DNA from: Christensenellaceae bacterium
GTDB taxonomy: Bacteria > Bacillota > Clostridia > Christensenellales > Aristaeellaceae
Length of the DNA stretch: 36,994 nucleotides
Assembly (NCBI GenBank): GCA_012518615.1
Contig: JAAYRU010000018.1
Span: forward strand, 1-36,994
Direction: 5' to 3'
In this document: positions 1 to 8,510 of the stretch, piece after piece
Numbering within the stretch: the stretch's first letter is position 1
How the letters are laid out: the number at the start of each line of letters is the position of its first letter
Program-made: the position numbers and the translations under genes
The notes under the pieces: generated by a model
The model's input: only the letters and a program-made list of their open reading frames with translations
What the model was told of the DNA's origin: nothing
The model's database searches: none

Positions 1-1988
1 CCTGCCTCTTTCGCAGGGTCAAACACCAGTTTGCCGCCGCCTATCTGCGGGAAACCGCCGTTTGTTTCGGGATATTTGCTAAGCCCGTGCTCCATTGCTT
101 TAAGAATTGCATCGCCCGTGGCTTCAATAACAACAACGCTGTTTCCAAAGGGGAATACTTCTATTATGTTGCCCTGGGTTATATCGCCCTTGTCTATGCT
201 TGTGCGTATGCCGCCGCCGTTTGTAAAGGCAAAATCTGCTTCAGAGTACCATAGCAGCGCATTTGTAGCGAGGTTGCCAAGGTTGGTTTCGCCTGTACGG
301 TTGGTTTCCCTCTCGCCGTCTAACAAAACTTCGGTCTTGCCTATTACGGTATTCAGCAGCTCTTCCTGCTTTGCTTTAAGGTCTGCGATAAGCTTTGCTA
401 TATCCTCATCAGGGGTATAATTCTGCGCTTCTTCAAAGCTTATGGGGTTAGCCTTGCATACTACGCCATCATCCGTAAAGCTCATCTCTACCCTGCCTAT
501 TTCGCTCATATGCCCGCCTGCGCTTACTATAAGCGCTGCACCTTCAACCTGCTTGATATCAGCAAAAGCCGTATGGCTATGACCATCTACCACGAGGTCT
601 ACACCGGGAATAGTAGCAAGTACCGAGCTGTTGGGTACATAGGCGTCGTCCGCACCCCAGTGTGCAAGCACTATTACAGCATCTGTTTCGTCTTTAAGCG
701 CATCTACTATAGAATTTAGCACATCATAGTTTTTAAAATCAAGGTCCTTTATTTTGTCAGGGTGTATGGCGGTTTTCATATCCGGGTTCGCAGCGCCTAC
801 AACGCCTATCTTCCTGCCGCCTTTTTCTAGTATTACAAAAGGCGCAAATGCGGCTTCTTCTCCCTTATAGATGTTTGCATTTACGAGCTTAAACGCCATA
901 GACTTTTCAAGCTCCAAAAGACGTTCGTAACCATAGTTAAAGTCGTGGTTGCCTGGTGTCATAGCACCGTAGCCTGCAAGGTTCATTATTTCTACTATGC
1001 TCTCGCCCTGAGTTAGGTTTGCAAACGATGTTCCGTGCAGCGTATCGCCCGCATCTAGCAGTAAAACTTCGCCGTCTTTTCTATGCTCATTTGCTATTGC
1101 CGCTAATAGCGGATAGCCAATCTGGTCTTTATCGTTGCCTTCAACTCTAGCATGTATGTCGTTTGTGTGGATTATTGTGATACTTTCTGCCTTGGTAACT
1201 TCTTCATCTTCAGACTTTTCCTGCGCCTCTAGCAGCTCAGCATCTACAATTTCAAGCTCCGTCATCATGGCGGCTAGGTTGTTTTCTGCTGCCTCAAGCT
1301 CATCTTCTAAAGCAGTCTTGGCTTTTTCTAGCTCCTCTTTTTCTGCTTGAAGAAATTCTATGCTCTGCTTTGCATGTTCAAGTTCCGTTTCTAAAGTTGC
1401 AGCATTTTCTTCAAGAGCACTTGTTTTGGCAGACAGTTCTTCTTTTTCAAGCTTTACCGCTTCCAGTGCATTTTGAAGCGCAATAAGGCTTTCGCCCTTT
1501 ACTTTTGCTTCCGCTGTTAGCTTTTTAAGCGCCTCTTCGTCTGTCTTCGCGGCTTCAAGCTCGGATGTTTTTTCCTCAAGTGCCTGTTTTTCAGCCAAGA
1601 GAGCTTCTTTCTCCAGCTTTACCGCCTCATGTCCCTTTTGGAGCGCAATAAGGCTTTCGCCCTTTACTTTTGCTTCTGCTGTTAGCTTTTTAAGAGCCTC
1701 TTCGTTTGCCTTCGCAGCTTCTTCAAGCTCTGTTATCTTTTCTTCCAGTGCTTTTTTCTCTTCTGCGATTTTTTCTTTTTCCGCTTCAATATCGCCTAGT
1801 TTTTTTGCTTCTTCCTCATCCGCCTTAAGTTTCGCATTAAGGCTGTCTACTTCGCCTGTTAAAGTTTCAACCTGCTGAGCCAGAGTGTCTTTTTCGCTTA
1901 CTAGGGTGTTCTTCTGGCTGATAAGTGCGCCTATCGCTATTGCCGCAACCAATATTACAGCTAGCATTATGGCAGTTGTGCGTTTCAT
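1..1988 (-). CDS. Secreted/membrane-anchored coiled-coil 5'-nucleotidase (UshA/metallophosphoesterase family), 3' end beyond window
   Basis: At least 662 residues; the C-terminus runs off the left edge. Residues about 4-23 form one hydrophobic signal/anchor segment (TTAIMLAVILVAAIAIGALI). About 240 residues rich in Glu, Lys, Ala and Leu follow and should form a long coiled coil. The metallophosphoesterase domain starts near residue 270 with HTNDIHAR, then DAGDTLHG, GNHDFNYG and DGHSHT, the metal-ligand motifs of the family. The 5_nucleotid_C part begins near residue 500 and includes GNLATNALL and TNGGGIRT. The family hydrolyses nucleotides or related phosphoesters outside the membrane; the substrate here is unknown. 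The ATG overlaps the upstream stop (ATGA) and has GGAGGA 7 nt before it, so it is the last visible gene of the nadD-yqeK operon. The coiled coil may span the wall or drive oligomerisation (inference). Confidence 0.88.
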   Translation of the reverse strand, partial: MKRTTAIMLAVILVAAIAIGALISQKNTLVSEKDTLAQQVETLTGEVDSLNAKLKADEEEAKKLGDIEAEKEKIAEEKKALEEKITELEEAAKANEEALKKLTAEAKVKGESLIALQKGHEAVKLEKEALLAEKQALEEKTSELEAAKTDEEALKKLTAEAKVKGESLIALQNALEAVKLEKEELSAKTSALEENAATLETELEHAKQSIEFLQAEKEELEKAKTALEDELEAAENNLAAMMTELEIVDAELLEAQEKSEDEEVTKAESITIIHTNDIHARVEGNDKDQIGYPLLAAIANEHRKDGEVLLLDAGDTLHGTSFANLTQGESIVEIMNLAGYGAMTPGNHDFNYGYERLLELEKSMAFKLVNANIYKGEEAAFAPFVILEKGGRKIGVVGAANPDMKTAIHPDKIKDLDFKNYDVLNSIVDALKDETDAVIVLAHWGADDAYVPNSSVLATIPGVDLVVDGHSHTAFADIKQVEGAALIVSAGGHMSEIGRVEMSFTDDGVVCKANPISFEEAQNYTPDEDIAKLIADLKAKQEELLNTVIGKTEVLLDGERETNRTGETNLGNLATNALLWYSEADFAFTNGGGIRTSIDKGDITQGNIIEVFPFGNSVVVIEATGDAILKAMEHGLSKYPETNGGFPQIGGGKLVFDPAKEA
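1441..1705 (-). repeat. In-frame duplication (55-codon period) in the coiled coil of the nucleotidase
   Basis: About 100 bp at 1441-1540 recur at 1606-1705, an offset of exactly 165 bp (55 codons). Both copies encode a segment containing KKLTAEAKVKGESLIALQ. The copies differ at a few mostly synonymous positions, so the duplication is fairly recent and lengthens the coiled coil by whole heptads plus one stutter. Confidence 0.85.
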
Positions 1989-2344
1989 TTCGATTCCTCC
2001 TTTTTAGATATCCATTCTGTAAGTGTTTCCTCATCAAAACCGATGATTATGCGCCTACCCATCCTTATTATAGGTGTCTTTAAAAACTCCGGATTTTCAG
2101 ATAGATAGGAAAGGATTCTGTCCCCATCGCTAGTATAGCTTATGGGGTGCTCCTTCACCTTTGGGTTGGAGCTATCTATGAGCGACTTTATTCCCCCTTT
2201 ATATGCAAAAAGCTCCAACTCTTTCATGCCGAGCTGGTGCTTTTTCATATCTACAACTTGAAAAGCTATCCTGCGTTCCTTAAGGAAACGCTGCGCCTTT
2301 TGTACTTCAAAATTTTTCTTGTATTGATAAATCATTATGTTCAT
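1985..2344 (-). CDS. ArsC/Spx-family thioredoxin-fold protein lacking the catalytic cysteines
   Basis: 119 residues, about the usual length of the ArsC/Spx/YffB family. Recognisable parts are the N-terminal strand-helix (IMIYQYKK, QKAQRFLKERRIAFQVVDMKK) and the C-terminal TPIIRMGRRIIIGFDEETL, which matches the RPIV-R-G-GF-EE segment of the family. The expected Cys (CxxC or CxxS) after the first strand is replaced by KKNFEVQK, and the whole protein contains no cysteine, so arsenate reduction or Spx-type redox sensing by that residue is not possible. Its start overlaps the rsfS stop (ATGA) and its stop overlaps the nucleotidase start. It may be a regulator or binding protein on the same fold; the function is unknown. 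Confidence 0.75.
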   Translation of the reverse strand: MNIMIYQYKKNFEVQKAQRFLKERRIAFQVVDMKKHQLGMKELELFAYKGGIKSLIDSSNPKVKEHPISYTSDGDRILSYLSENPEFLKTPIIRMGRRIIIGFDEETLTEWISKKEESK

Positions 2345-2712
2345 GCTTTATCCTCGCCGAGGAAATATAATTCCACATTGTTTGACCCGTCTTCCCACAG
2401 CTTATCAAGGCGATAGTACTCCCTGTCCTCCGGATGGAAAAGGTGGATTACAAAGTAGTTATAATCAAGCACCACCCAGCGACCCTCATTATAGCCTTCC
2501 TGCCGCCTTATTTCAAAGCCAAGTTCCATAGCCTTAGAATCAATATACTCGGCTAAAGCTTTAACATGCAGGCTGTTAGTTCCCGAAGCTATAAGGAGAT
2601 AGTCGGTAAGTATGGTAAGGTGCGATACCTTGAGCAGCTCAATTTGCTGCGCCTTTCTGTCAAACAGGTGCTGTGCCAATTTGATAACAGCGGAAGAGTC
2701 GTTTTTTTGCAT
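2341..2712 (-). CDS. rsfS: Ribosomal silencing factor RsfS (Iojap family)
   Basis: 123 residues. RsfS binds ribosomal protein L14 on free 50S subunits and blocks joining with 30S when nutrients are short. Family segments are visible: LAQHLFDRKAQQIELLKVS, LTDYLLIASGTN, and the C-terminal EGRWVVLDYNYFVIHLFHPEDREYYRLDKLW. The start overlaps the stop of the upstream NadD-YqeK gene (TAATG), and its own stop overlaps the ArsC-like gene. The nadD-yqeK-rsfS order is standard in Bacillota. The L14 partner is encoded in the neighbouring ribosomal operon. Confidence 0.95.
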   Translation of the reverse strand: MQKNDSSAVIKLAQHLFDRKAQQIELLKVSHLTILTDYLLIASGTNSLHVKALAEYIDSKAMELGFEIRRQEGYNEGRWVVLDYNYFVIHLFHPEDREYYRLDKLWEDGSNNVELYFLGEDKA

Positions 2713-3866
2713 TATACCTCCTGATGTATTCTGGTAAGTTTTTTAAGTAGGTCGTCTATAGCATCCTGCGCTTTCATTGAGTACTTTCCGCCTATAGACA
2801 GTATGTAGGATTTTGTAGTCCTGAGGCTTGCAAGCGCGGCTGATTTAAGGTCGCATTTGGCGAGGATACGTATTTCCTCAAGCCCCGGGTATTTAGGTCT
2901 TAGCGGCTCTATAGAATCGGCGAGCAGCACGCAAAGCTCCACATCTGTCATGTTAGGGCGCCCTACTGTATGGTAGGTGATGGCATTAAGTATATCCTTA
3001 TCCCTTATGCCGTAGCTGCTCTTAGCTATATATGCGCCCACCACCCCATGCAATAGTGCGGGCGATGACAGGACTTCCCCATCTTCCGTAAGGAACTTAT
3101 CACGCGCAATCTTCTGCATTGCGGAGTGGGTCATGCACTTGGCGCAGTCGTGCAGCATGGCTGCAACGCTGGTCTTGAGCATAGGAGCATCGTGTCTATA
3201 GGCAAGGTCTACCGCGGTTTTTCTTACGGAAATAGTGTGCTTAAGCCTTGACTGGCTTAGCACGGGCTTTAGCATAGCCTTATAATTAGGCAGATAATAA
3301 CCTTTCCTTGCTATAGCGTGCATCACACGAGACGGCACCCACTCCGGCACATCGTTAAAGAGGGAAATCTGCTCTCTAACCTGCTCTGATGAGGGAATTG
3401 TGCTGAGCTTTCTTAAAAATATGCTATGCGCCCCTCTACCTTGTGCCAATTGTACCACTTTTTCACTCGAATAGCCAACTCGGGAATAAACAATTAACGC
3501 CTTAACAGCAGGTAATAAATATATGCCTGCAAAGTTCGTTATACGGCTTAACCTATCCATTCCCATTATGGGAAATACCGCGGCATCACCATGCCTTTCC
3601 TGCACGAGGGATAGTATTTCTATAAGCGAATCCTCCGTAACAAGAGGTATTGTGGAAGATAAAAGCTTTATACTATCTGAAACGCATTTTCCTATAAGCT
3701 TTCGCCTTTTTTTAAGGCTTAATACGGGTGTGTATTCGGAAGATTCGGGCAGTGGATAAAGGTATACAGTATCAAGACGGTACACCTTCTGCGCGTCCCG
3801 CACCATAGCTAGGTGTCCTAAGTGTATGGGATCAAAATAACCTAGCATAAGCCCTATACGCTCCAA
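2712..3866 (-). CDS. nadD: NadD-YqeK fusion: nicotinate-nucleotide adenylyltransferase plus HD-domain nucleotide hydrolase
   Basis: About 384 residues in one frame. The N-terminal half is a NadD nucleotidyltransferase (NaMN + ATP to deamido-NAD): LGYFDPIHLGHL holds the HxGH motif and STIPSSEQVREQ matches the ISSxxxR region. The C-terminal half is a YqeK-type HD domain: KHTISVRKTAVDLA, then MLHDCAKC with the metal-binding HD, then AYHTxGRPxMT-like residues; this family cleaves Ap4A symmetrically. The reading frame is open back to an ATG at 3902, but that start has no ribosome-binding site and overlaps the -10 box. The TTG at 3864-3866 has GGGAG 8 nt upstream and gives the usual N-terminus, so I chose it. 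The two domains are separate genes in most Bacillota. Confidence 0.9.
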   Translation of the reverse strand: MERIGLMLGYFDPIHLGHLAMVRDAQKVYRLDTVYLYPLPESSEYTPVLSLKKRRKLIGKCVSDSIKLLSSTIPLVTEDSLIEILSLVQERHGDAAVFPIMGMDRLSRITNFAGIYLLPAVKALIVYSRVGYSSEKVVQLAQGRGAHSIFLRKLSTIPSSEQVREQISLFNDVPEWVPSRVMHAIARKGYYLPNYKAMLKPVLSQSRLKHTISVRKTAVDLAYRHDAPMLKTSVAAMLHDCAKCMTHSAMQKIARDKFLTEDGEVLSSPALLHGVVGAYIAKSSYGIRDKDILNAITYHTVGRPNMTDVELCVLLADSIEPLRPKYPGLEEIRILAKCDLKSAALASLRTTKSYILSIGGKYSMKAQDAIDDLLKKLTRIHQEV

Positions 3867-3890
3867 AAGCTCCACTCCCTTCGTACTTAT

Positions 3891-3919
3891 ATTATAACCC
3901 ATGCAGCTATAAAAACAAA
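3891..3919 (-). promoter_or_regulatory. Promoter of the nadD-yqeK/rsfS operon
   Basis: On the minus strand a perfect -10 TATAAT (3891-3896) is preceded 17 bp upstream by a weak -35 TTTGTT (3914-3919). It lies just after the rplQ terminator and just before the chosen TTG start, which supports an independent transcription unit. Confidence 0.6.
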
Positions 3920-3922
3920 CAC

Positions 3923-3949
3923 AAAAAAAGAGCCGTTTAAATTCGGCTC
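3923..3949 (-). terminator. Rho-independent terminator of the S10-spc-alpha operon
   Basis: On the minus strand GAGCCG, an 8-nt AT loop and CGGCTC form a perfect 6-bp stem followed directly by seven T. It sits 13 bp after the rplQ stop. Confidence 0.9.
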
Positions 3950-3962
3950 CTAAGTATAAGCT

Positions 3963-4472
3963 TTATACCATCTCTATGATGACCATTTCGGCCGCATCGC
4001 CACGGCGCGGTCCTAGGCGATATATGCGCGTATAGCCGCCGGCGGAGTTCTTTTCTTCGTTGCGCTTACGATATTTGGGACCGTACTCGCGGAAAAGTTT
4101 TTCCACCAAGGGGTACTTTACATCCTGCGTGCGCTCTTTATAATCGCTCTTGCTTTCGCCCTTTAGCTTGGGCTCCTTTACATCATATACATAGGACATT
4201 ATCATACGCCTTGCATGAAGCTTAGAAGGCAAATCGTTTGTAACTTCAATCTTTACAATCTGTCCTTTTTCGTTGTGGTATTCTTTAGTTGCCTGCACGG
4301 TATTATCATACTCGCGGACGGCAAGCGTGACCAGCCTTTCCGCCATACGGCGAACTTCCTTTGCACGGTGGAGAGTAGTCTCTATACGCCCGTGCCACAG
4401 AAGAGCGGTAACTTGGTTACGCAGCAGCGCCTTGCGTTGATCCGCCGGCCGTCCAAGCTTTCGTTGTGCCAT
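3963..4472 (-). CDS. rplQ: 50S ribosomal protein L17
   Basis: 169 residues; lines the peptide exit tunnel region of the 50S subunit. The N-terminus ([21 protein letters not shown]) and the C-terminal [21 protein letters not shown] are clear L17 signatures. The usual bacterial protein is about 120 residues; the extra length is a charged insertion in the middle (around [13 protein letters not shown] to [15 protein letters not shown]), a pattern I believe occurs in other Clostridia. It is the last gene of the supercluster and is followed by a strong terminator. Confidence 0.97.
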   Translation of the reverse strand: MAQRKLGRPADQRKALLRNQVTALLWHGRIETTLHRAKEVRRMAERLVTLAVREYDNTVQATKEYHNEKGQIVKIEVTNDLPSKLHARRMIMSYVYDVKEPKLKGESKSDYKERTQDVKYPLVEKLFREYGPKYRKRNEEKNSAGGYTRIYRLGPRRGDAAEMVIIEMV

Positions 4473-4502
4473 AGTATTTCCTCCTTCGCCCGTATGGGCT
4501 GA

Positions 4503-5441
4503 TTATTCTTCGGGTTTACGAAGTGAAAGACCTAAAAGCGCAAGCTTTTCATCCACTTCTTCTAAACTCTTCTTACCTAGATTGCGTACCTTCATCATTT
4601 CCTCAGGGGTTTTGTTTATAAGCTCCCCAACGGTGTTTATTTCGGCGCGCTTTAGGCAGTTGAAAGCACGGACGGATAGGTCGAGTTCCTCGATTGTCAT
4701 ATCATCGTAGCGTGCATCATCTTCGATTTCGGGTTCCTCGTCCGGAGTAACCAGCGGACGATCCTTAAGTTCAACAAATATTGAGAGCTGGTCAACCAAC
4801 ACCTTTGCCGCGATGCCAACGGCTTCTTCGGGTGTTAGACTGCCATTAGTCCATACCTCAAGCAGCAGCTTATCATAGTCCATTGCCTGACCTACACGGG
4901 TATCCTCTACCTTGTAGTTCACCTTACGCAGAGGCGTATACACGGAATCTACAGGTATTACACCTATAGGCATGGGGTTTTGCTTGTTACGCTCTGCCGG
5001 TACATAACCTCTGCCACTATCCAGAGTCATCCAGATATGCAGCTTTGCATCTTTGCTTAGCGTAGCTATATGAAGGTCGGGGTTTACTACCTCTACCTCG
5101 CTGTCTACGCGTATATCTGCAGCTGTTACTTTGCATGGACCTACGGCGCTTATTTCAAGTATCTTAGGCTGGTCGGTATGCAGCCTTACAGCAAGCTCCT
5201 TAATATTGAGTATGATTTCAGTAACATCCTCTTTTACACCGGGGACGGTGGAAAACTCATGCTGTACGCCTTCGATATTAATACTTGTAACGGCAGCGCC
5301 GGGAAGTGAGCTTAAAAGTACTCTGCGCAGGGCATTGCCAAGCGTATGACCAAAGCCGCGTTCCAGAGGCTCTACTTTGAAGCAGGCATAGTGCTCTCGC
5401 TCATTATGTTTTATACGCTCTATATTGACATCTACAAACAC
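4503..5441 (-). CDS. rpoA: RNA polymerase alpha subunit
   Basis: 312 residues, normal length. The N-terminal dimerisation domain shows [17 protein letters not shown] and the assembly segments [14 protein letters not shown] and [11 protein letters not shown]. An acidic linker (about 235-250) leads to the C-terminal domain with [19 protein letters not shown] and [12 protein letters not shown], which contacts UP elements and activators. The start codon is GTG, with GGAGG 9 nt upstream. It lies between rpsD and rplQ, so subunit supply is tied to ribosome synthesis. Confidence 0.98.
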   Translation of the reverse strand: MFVDVNIERIKHNEREHYACFKVEPLERGFGHTLGNALRRVLLSSLPGAAVTSINIEGVQHEFSTVPGVKEDVTEIILNIKELAVRLHTDQPKILEISAVGPCKVTAADIRVDSEVEVVNPDLHIATLSKDAKLHIWMTLDSGRGYVPAERNKQNPMPIGVIPVDSVYTPLRKVNYKVEDTRVGQAMDYDKLLLEVWTNGSLTPEEAVGIAAKVLVDQLSIFVELKDRPLVTPDEEPEIEDDARYDDMTIEELDLSVRAFNCLKRAEINTVGELINKTPEEMMKVRNLGKKSLEEVDEKLALLGLSLRKPEE

Positions 5442-5481
5442 GCCAAACTTCCTCCTTCGTTATTATTATTGAAAGCCATCA

Positions 5482-6108
5482 TTAACGAGAATAGAATTCG
5501 ACGATCATGTTTTCCTGTAAGCTGAAATCAACATCATCACGCTCAGGAAGAGCAATTACACTTACGCTTAGCTTATCCGCATCTACTGAAAGCCACTTGG
5601 GTATAATGCGGGATGAGCCTTCACGTACTATTTTGAAATACTCTAGATTATGGCTGCGCTTGCGTACGGTTACTACTTGGTTTTCCCTTACGGTAAAGGA
5701 AGGTATATCAACCTTTTCGCCGTCAACCAGGAAATGACCGTGGTTTACGAGCTGCCTGGCATGTGCCCTAGATGTGGCAAAGCCTGCTCTATATACTACA
5801 TTATCGAGCCTGCGCTCAAGCAGTTGCAACAGGTTTTCGCCTGTAACGCCTTTCATCTTTGTTGCGCGGTTATAGGTGCGCTTAAACTGCGTTTCAAGCA
5901 GACCATATGCTCTGCGTGCCTTTTGTTTTTCGCGAAGCTGTAAGCCGTATTCGCTCATCTTACGCTGACGGGATTGACCATGCTGTCCCGGCGGTGTGGG
6001 GCGCTTGCTCAGTGCACATTTCTGTGAATAGCACTTTTCGCCCTTCAGGAAGAGCTTGGTGCCCTCACGACGGCATTTACGGCAAACTGCGTTTGTATAT
6101 CGTGCCAT
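5482..6108 (-). CDS. rpsD: 30S ribosomal protein S4, zinc-type
   Basis: 208 residues. S4 starts assembly of the 30S body on 16S rRNA and takes part in proofreading. Cys9, Cys12, Cys26 and Cys31 form the zinc site of the C+ version. The S4/RNA-binding domain begins near residue 98 ([21 protein letters not shown]), followed by [17 protein letters not shown]. In contrast to B. subtilis, where rpsD is a separate unit, it sits here inside the alpha operon between rpsK and rpoA, the arrangement common in Clostridia. Confidence 0.97.
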   Translation of the reverse strand: MARYTNAVCRKCRREGTKLFLKGEKCYSQKCALSKRPTPPGQHGQSRQRKMSEYGLQLREKQKARRAYGLLETQFKRTYNRATKMKGVTGENLLQLLERRLDNVVYRAGFATSRAHARQLVNHGHFLVDGEKVDIPSFTVRENQVVTVRKRSHNLEYFKIVREGSSRIIPKWLSVDADKLSVSVIALPERDDVDFSLQENMIVEFYSR

Positions 6109-6122
6109 ATTCGGACCTCCTT

Positions 6123-6521
6123 TTATACTCTTCTGCGTTTAGGCGGACGGCATCCGTTGTGCGGAATGGGCGTCACATCCTTAATCATGGTTACTTCAAG
6201 ACCGGCGGTCTGGAGCGAGCGGATAGCCGCTTCCCTGCCTGAACCTGGGCCCTTTACAAAAACATCCACCGTACGAAGACCGAACTCCGCCGCTGCCTTG
6301 GCTGCGGTTTCAGCAGCTGTTTGCGCTGCGAAGGGGGTTGACTTCTTGTTACCCCTGAAACCCATACCGCCGGCTGAAGCCCAGCTCAGGGCATTGCCCT
6401 GCGTATCGGTGATGGTTACTATGGTGTTGTTAAATGAAGAGCGGATATGCACTACGCCGCGTTCTACGAATTTCTTCTCACGGCGACGGCGCGATGCCCT
6501 CTTCAACTTTGGTTTTGCCAT
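6123..6521 (-). CDS. rpsK: 30S ribosomal protein S11
   Basis: 132 residues, platform protein of the small subunit. Diagnostic stretches are [47 protein letters not shown] and the basic tail [24 protein letters not shown] site precedes the ATG, and the gene is closely spaced between rpsM and rpsD. Confidence 0.98.
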   Translation of the reverse strand: MAKPKLKRASRRRREKKFVERGVVHIRSSFNNTIVTITDTQGNALSWASAGGMGFRGNKKSTPFAAQTAAETAAKAAAEFGLRTVDVFVKGPGSGREAAIRSLQTAGLEVTMIKDVTPIPHNGCRPPKRRRV

Positions 6522-6555
6522 ATTATAATTTCCTCCGTATTATGCTGATATCAGA

Positions 6556-6936
6556 TTACCTGCCGGGTTTCTTCTTGCCGGCAACTTGCTGCTTTTTAGG
6601 GCCCTTGCGTGTACGGGCATTCTGTTTAGTGTTCTGCCCGCGTACGGGGAGCCCGCGCCTGTGGCGAACGCCTCTATAGCTGCCGATTTCCATCAAGCGC
6701 TTTATATTAAGGGATACTTCACGGCGTAAATCACCTTCCACCTTAGTATGATGCTCGATATAATCACGCAGCTTACTGATATCATTTTCGGAGAGGTCCT
6801 TTACGCGAATGTTAGGATCGATCTGTGTTTCTGCAAGTATTTTGCGCGAGACTGAAACACCTATACCATATATATAGGTTAAACCTATCTCAACGCGCTT
6901 TTCTCTTGGCAGGTCGACGCCTGCAATACGTGCCAT
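6556..6936 (-). CDS. rpsM: 30S ribosomal protein S13
   Basis: 126 residues; head protein that contacts tRNA and the 50S subunit. Clear family segments are [21 protein letters not shown], helix-hairpin-helix residues around [14 protein letters not shown], and the basic tail with [17 protein letters not shown] and TRKGPKK. GGAGGTG lies 11 nt before the ATG. A gap of 119 nt with two hairpins separates it from rpmJ, much longer than other gaps in the operon. Confidence 0.98.
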   Translation of the reverse strand: MARIAGVDLPREKRVEIGLTYIYGIGVSVSRKILAETQIDPNIRVKDLSENDISKLRDYIEHHTKVEGDLRREVSLNIKRLMEIGSYRGVRHRRGLPVRGQNTKQNARTRKGPKKQQVAGKKKPGR

Positions 6937-6972
6937 GTGTAGGATACACCTCCAAATGAATTTTAATTTTTT

Positions 6973-7044
6973 GCCGCTTCATGCGGCGATATATGATAAA
7001 ACCGCAAAGTCCCAGCTAAAAAGCCGGGCAGCCGCCCTTGCGGT
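6973..7044 (-). promoter_or_regulatory. Two hairpins (attenuator-like) in the rpmJ-rpsM gap
   Basis: In minus-strand RNA order, the first structure (7044-7001) has an outer 7-bp stem ACCGCAA/UUGCGGU enclosing a 7-bp stem CCCGGCU/AGCUGGG with a UUUU loop. It is followed by UUUUAU, like a weak intrinsic terminator. The second (6987-6973) is GCCGC-AUGAA-GCGGC, about 30 nt upstream of the rpsM ribosome-binding site. Either could tune rpsM expression; no known leader family was recognised. Confidence 0.5.
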
Positions 7045-7055
7045 CTACCTTCTTA

Positions 7056-7175
<120 letters not shown>

Positions 7176-7202
7176 CTACTCCTTTGTAAAATTATAACGA
7201 AC

Positions 7203-7424
7203 TCAGTTCTTGCTACGCCAGGTGATACGCCCACGGGTTAGGTCGTAGGGCGACAGCTCGACAGTAACTTTATCCCCCGGATATATGCGTATAAAGTGCA
7301 TACGCATTTTACCGGAAATATGCGCAGTAATGCGGTGCCCGTTTGCAAGTTCAACGCTGAACATGGCATTGGGCAATGCCTCTACCACCTTTCCTTCTAG
7401 TTCTATCACATCTTCTTTCGGCAA
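7203..7424 (-). CDS. infA: Translation initiation factor IF-1
   Basis: 73 residues, a single S1/OB-fold domain that binds the A site of the 30S subunit during initiation. It starts [19 protein letters not shown] and includes [24 protein letters not shown] and the end [12 protein letters not shown], all typical. The start codon is TTG at 7422-7424, with GGAGG 7 nt upstream; the nearby ATG at 7427-7429 is out of frame. The gene lies in the usual place between the KOW protein and rpmJ. Confidence 0.98.
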   Translation of the reverse strand: MPKEDVIELEGKVVEALPNAMFSVELANGHRITAHISGKMRMHFIRIYPGDKVTVELSPYDLTRGRITWRSKN

Positions 7425-7437
7425 ATCATAGCCTCCT

Positions 7438-7722
7438 TTATTCGCCTTGCTTATCTTCTGCTTCCAGCTTAATTATCGCCTTTCTAACATCGCTATCTTT
7501 AAGGCGGCTCGCCTTAAACAGTTCGAGTAGCTCAGGCAATTCGTGAGGAAGCGCTCTTAGGTGTTTACGCCGTTTCTTCTTCGGACGGCAGAGTTTACGC
7601 AGCTTGCCATCGCATATGACGACAAAATCGGCGTCCACTTCATATAATACCATAAAAAGCCTGTTCTTGTCACGACCTTTTAAGGATTTGGCGACTATGC
7701 CCGGTTTTATATCGGGCTTCAT
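7438..7722 (-). CDS. KOW-domain RNA-binding protein (L14e-like)
   Basis: 94 residues from the ATG at 7720-7722. The N-terminal part resembles a KOW/SH3-like barrel: [20 protein letters not shown] and [27 protein letters not shown], followed by an acidic and helical tail. Proteins of this type sit between map and infA in many Clostridia and are annotated as ribosomal protein L14e-like; a ribosome or rRNA role is inferred from that. The start overlaps the map stop (TGATG), pointing to translational coupling. An upstream in-frame ATG at 7753-7755 would add 11 residues inside map and fits the family less well. Confidence 0.85.
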   Translation of the reverse strand: MKPDIKPGIVAKSLKGRDKNRLFMVLYEVDADFVVICDGKLRKLCRPKKKRRKHLRALPHELPELLELFKASRLKDSDVRKAIIKLEAEDKQGE

Positions 7723-8510
7723 CAGCTTTCCGAAGTGGAGAGGTAGTCCTCCCATGAAAAGCCGGGGTAGCTTAGTAACTCCGGCAAACCATCGCCAATT
7801 AGTATAGTATGCTCGTAGTGCGAGCAGGGGGAACCGTCGATAGTGCTTATAGTCCAGCCGTCCTGATGAATCATTATATCGTAGCTGCCCATTGAAATCA
7901 TCGGCTCAAGCGCAATGGTCATGCCTTTTTTAAGGCGCAACCCCTTACCTTTTTCGCCGAAGTTGGGTACATTAGGGTCCTCATGCATATTCCTGCCTAT
8001 GCCATGCCCTGTTAGCTCCCTTATAACGCCGTAGTTATTCTGTTCGGCAAGGCTCTGTATAGCATGACCTATGTCGCCTAAGCGGTTACCCGCTACTGCC
8101 ATACGCGCCCCTTCAAAGAAACACTGACGGGTTATGTCGATTAAGTGTTGCTTTTCCGGCGCTATGTTTCCAATAGGCACAGTTATAGCGCTATCCGACT
8201 GCCAGCCGTCAAGCTCCACGCCACAATCAATGCTGAGTATGCTGCCCTCTGTAAGCACGGCTGAATCGGAAGGTATTCCATGCACCACAACATCGTCAAT
8301 AGATGTGCATATAGATGCCGGAAAACCACGATAGTTAAGAAAGGAAGGCGTAGCTCCCGCGCGGCGTATAAGCTCTTCTGCGTAAGCGTCAAGCGCTGCG
8401 GTAGTCATACCGGGGCGCACAGCCTCTGCAAGTTTGCCTAAAATCTCATGCAGGAGCGCACCGGCTTTACGCATCTTCTCTATCTGCCTATCGTTTCGGA
8501 TATAAATCAT
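7722..8510 (-). CDS. map: Methionine aminopeptidase, type I
   Basis: 262 residues. Removes the initiator Met from nascent proteins. The five metal ligands can be placed: Asp95 (SIDCGV), Asp106 (QSDSAIT), His169 (LTGHGIG), Glu202 (LEPM) and Glu233 (YEHT). The type I core starts at residue 1 with no zinc-finger extension. The final 20 residues are a poorly conserved tail. The ATG overlaps the adk stop (ATGA), giving a coupled secY-adk-map-KOW-infA block. Confidence 0.97.
   Translation of the reverse strand: MIYIRNDRQIEKMRKAGALLHEILGKLAEAVRPGMTTAALDAYAEELIRRAGATPSFLNYRGFPASICTSIDDVVVHGIPSDSAVLTEGSILSIDCGVELDGWQSDSAITVPIGNIAPEKQHLIDITRQCFFEGARMAVAGNRLGDIGHAIQSLAEQNNYGVIRELTGHGIGRNMHEDPNVPNFGEKGKGLRLKKGMTIALEPMISMGSYDIMIHQDGWTISTIDGSPCSHYEHTILIGDGLPELLSYPGFSWEDYLSTSES

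Noticed and set aside
31-1350. Plus-strand ORFs opposite the nucleotidase
   Set aside because: Antisense shadows of a clear coding frame with family motifs on the minus strand; low-complexity Ser-rich peptides mirror the coiled coil.
1441-1705. CRISPR-like or short direct repeat array
   Set aside because: Only two copies, in frame within a coiled-coil coding region; a protein-level duplication explains it.
3867-3902. ATG at 3900-3902 as start of the NadD-YqeK gene
   Set aside because: No ribosome-binding site, and the codons overlap the -10 box; the TTG at 3864-3866 gives the standard NadD N-terminus.
6970-7044. Full terminator ending the operon between rpmJ and rpsM
   Set aside because: The T-run is short and interrupted, rpsM has no recognisable promoter of its own, and the operon continues in standard order; kept only as a possible attenuator.
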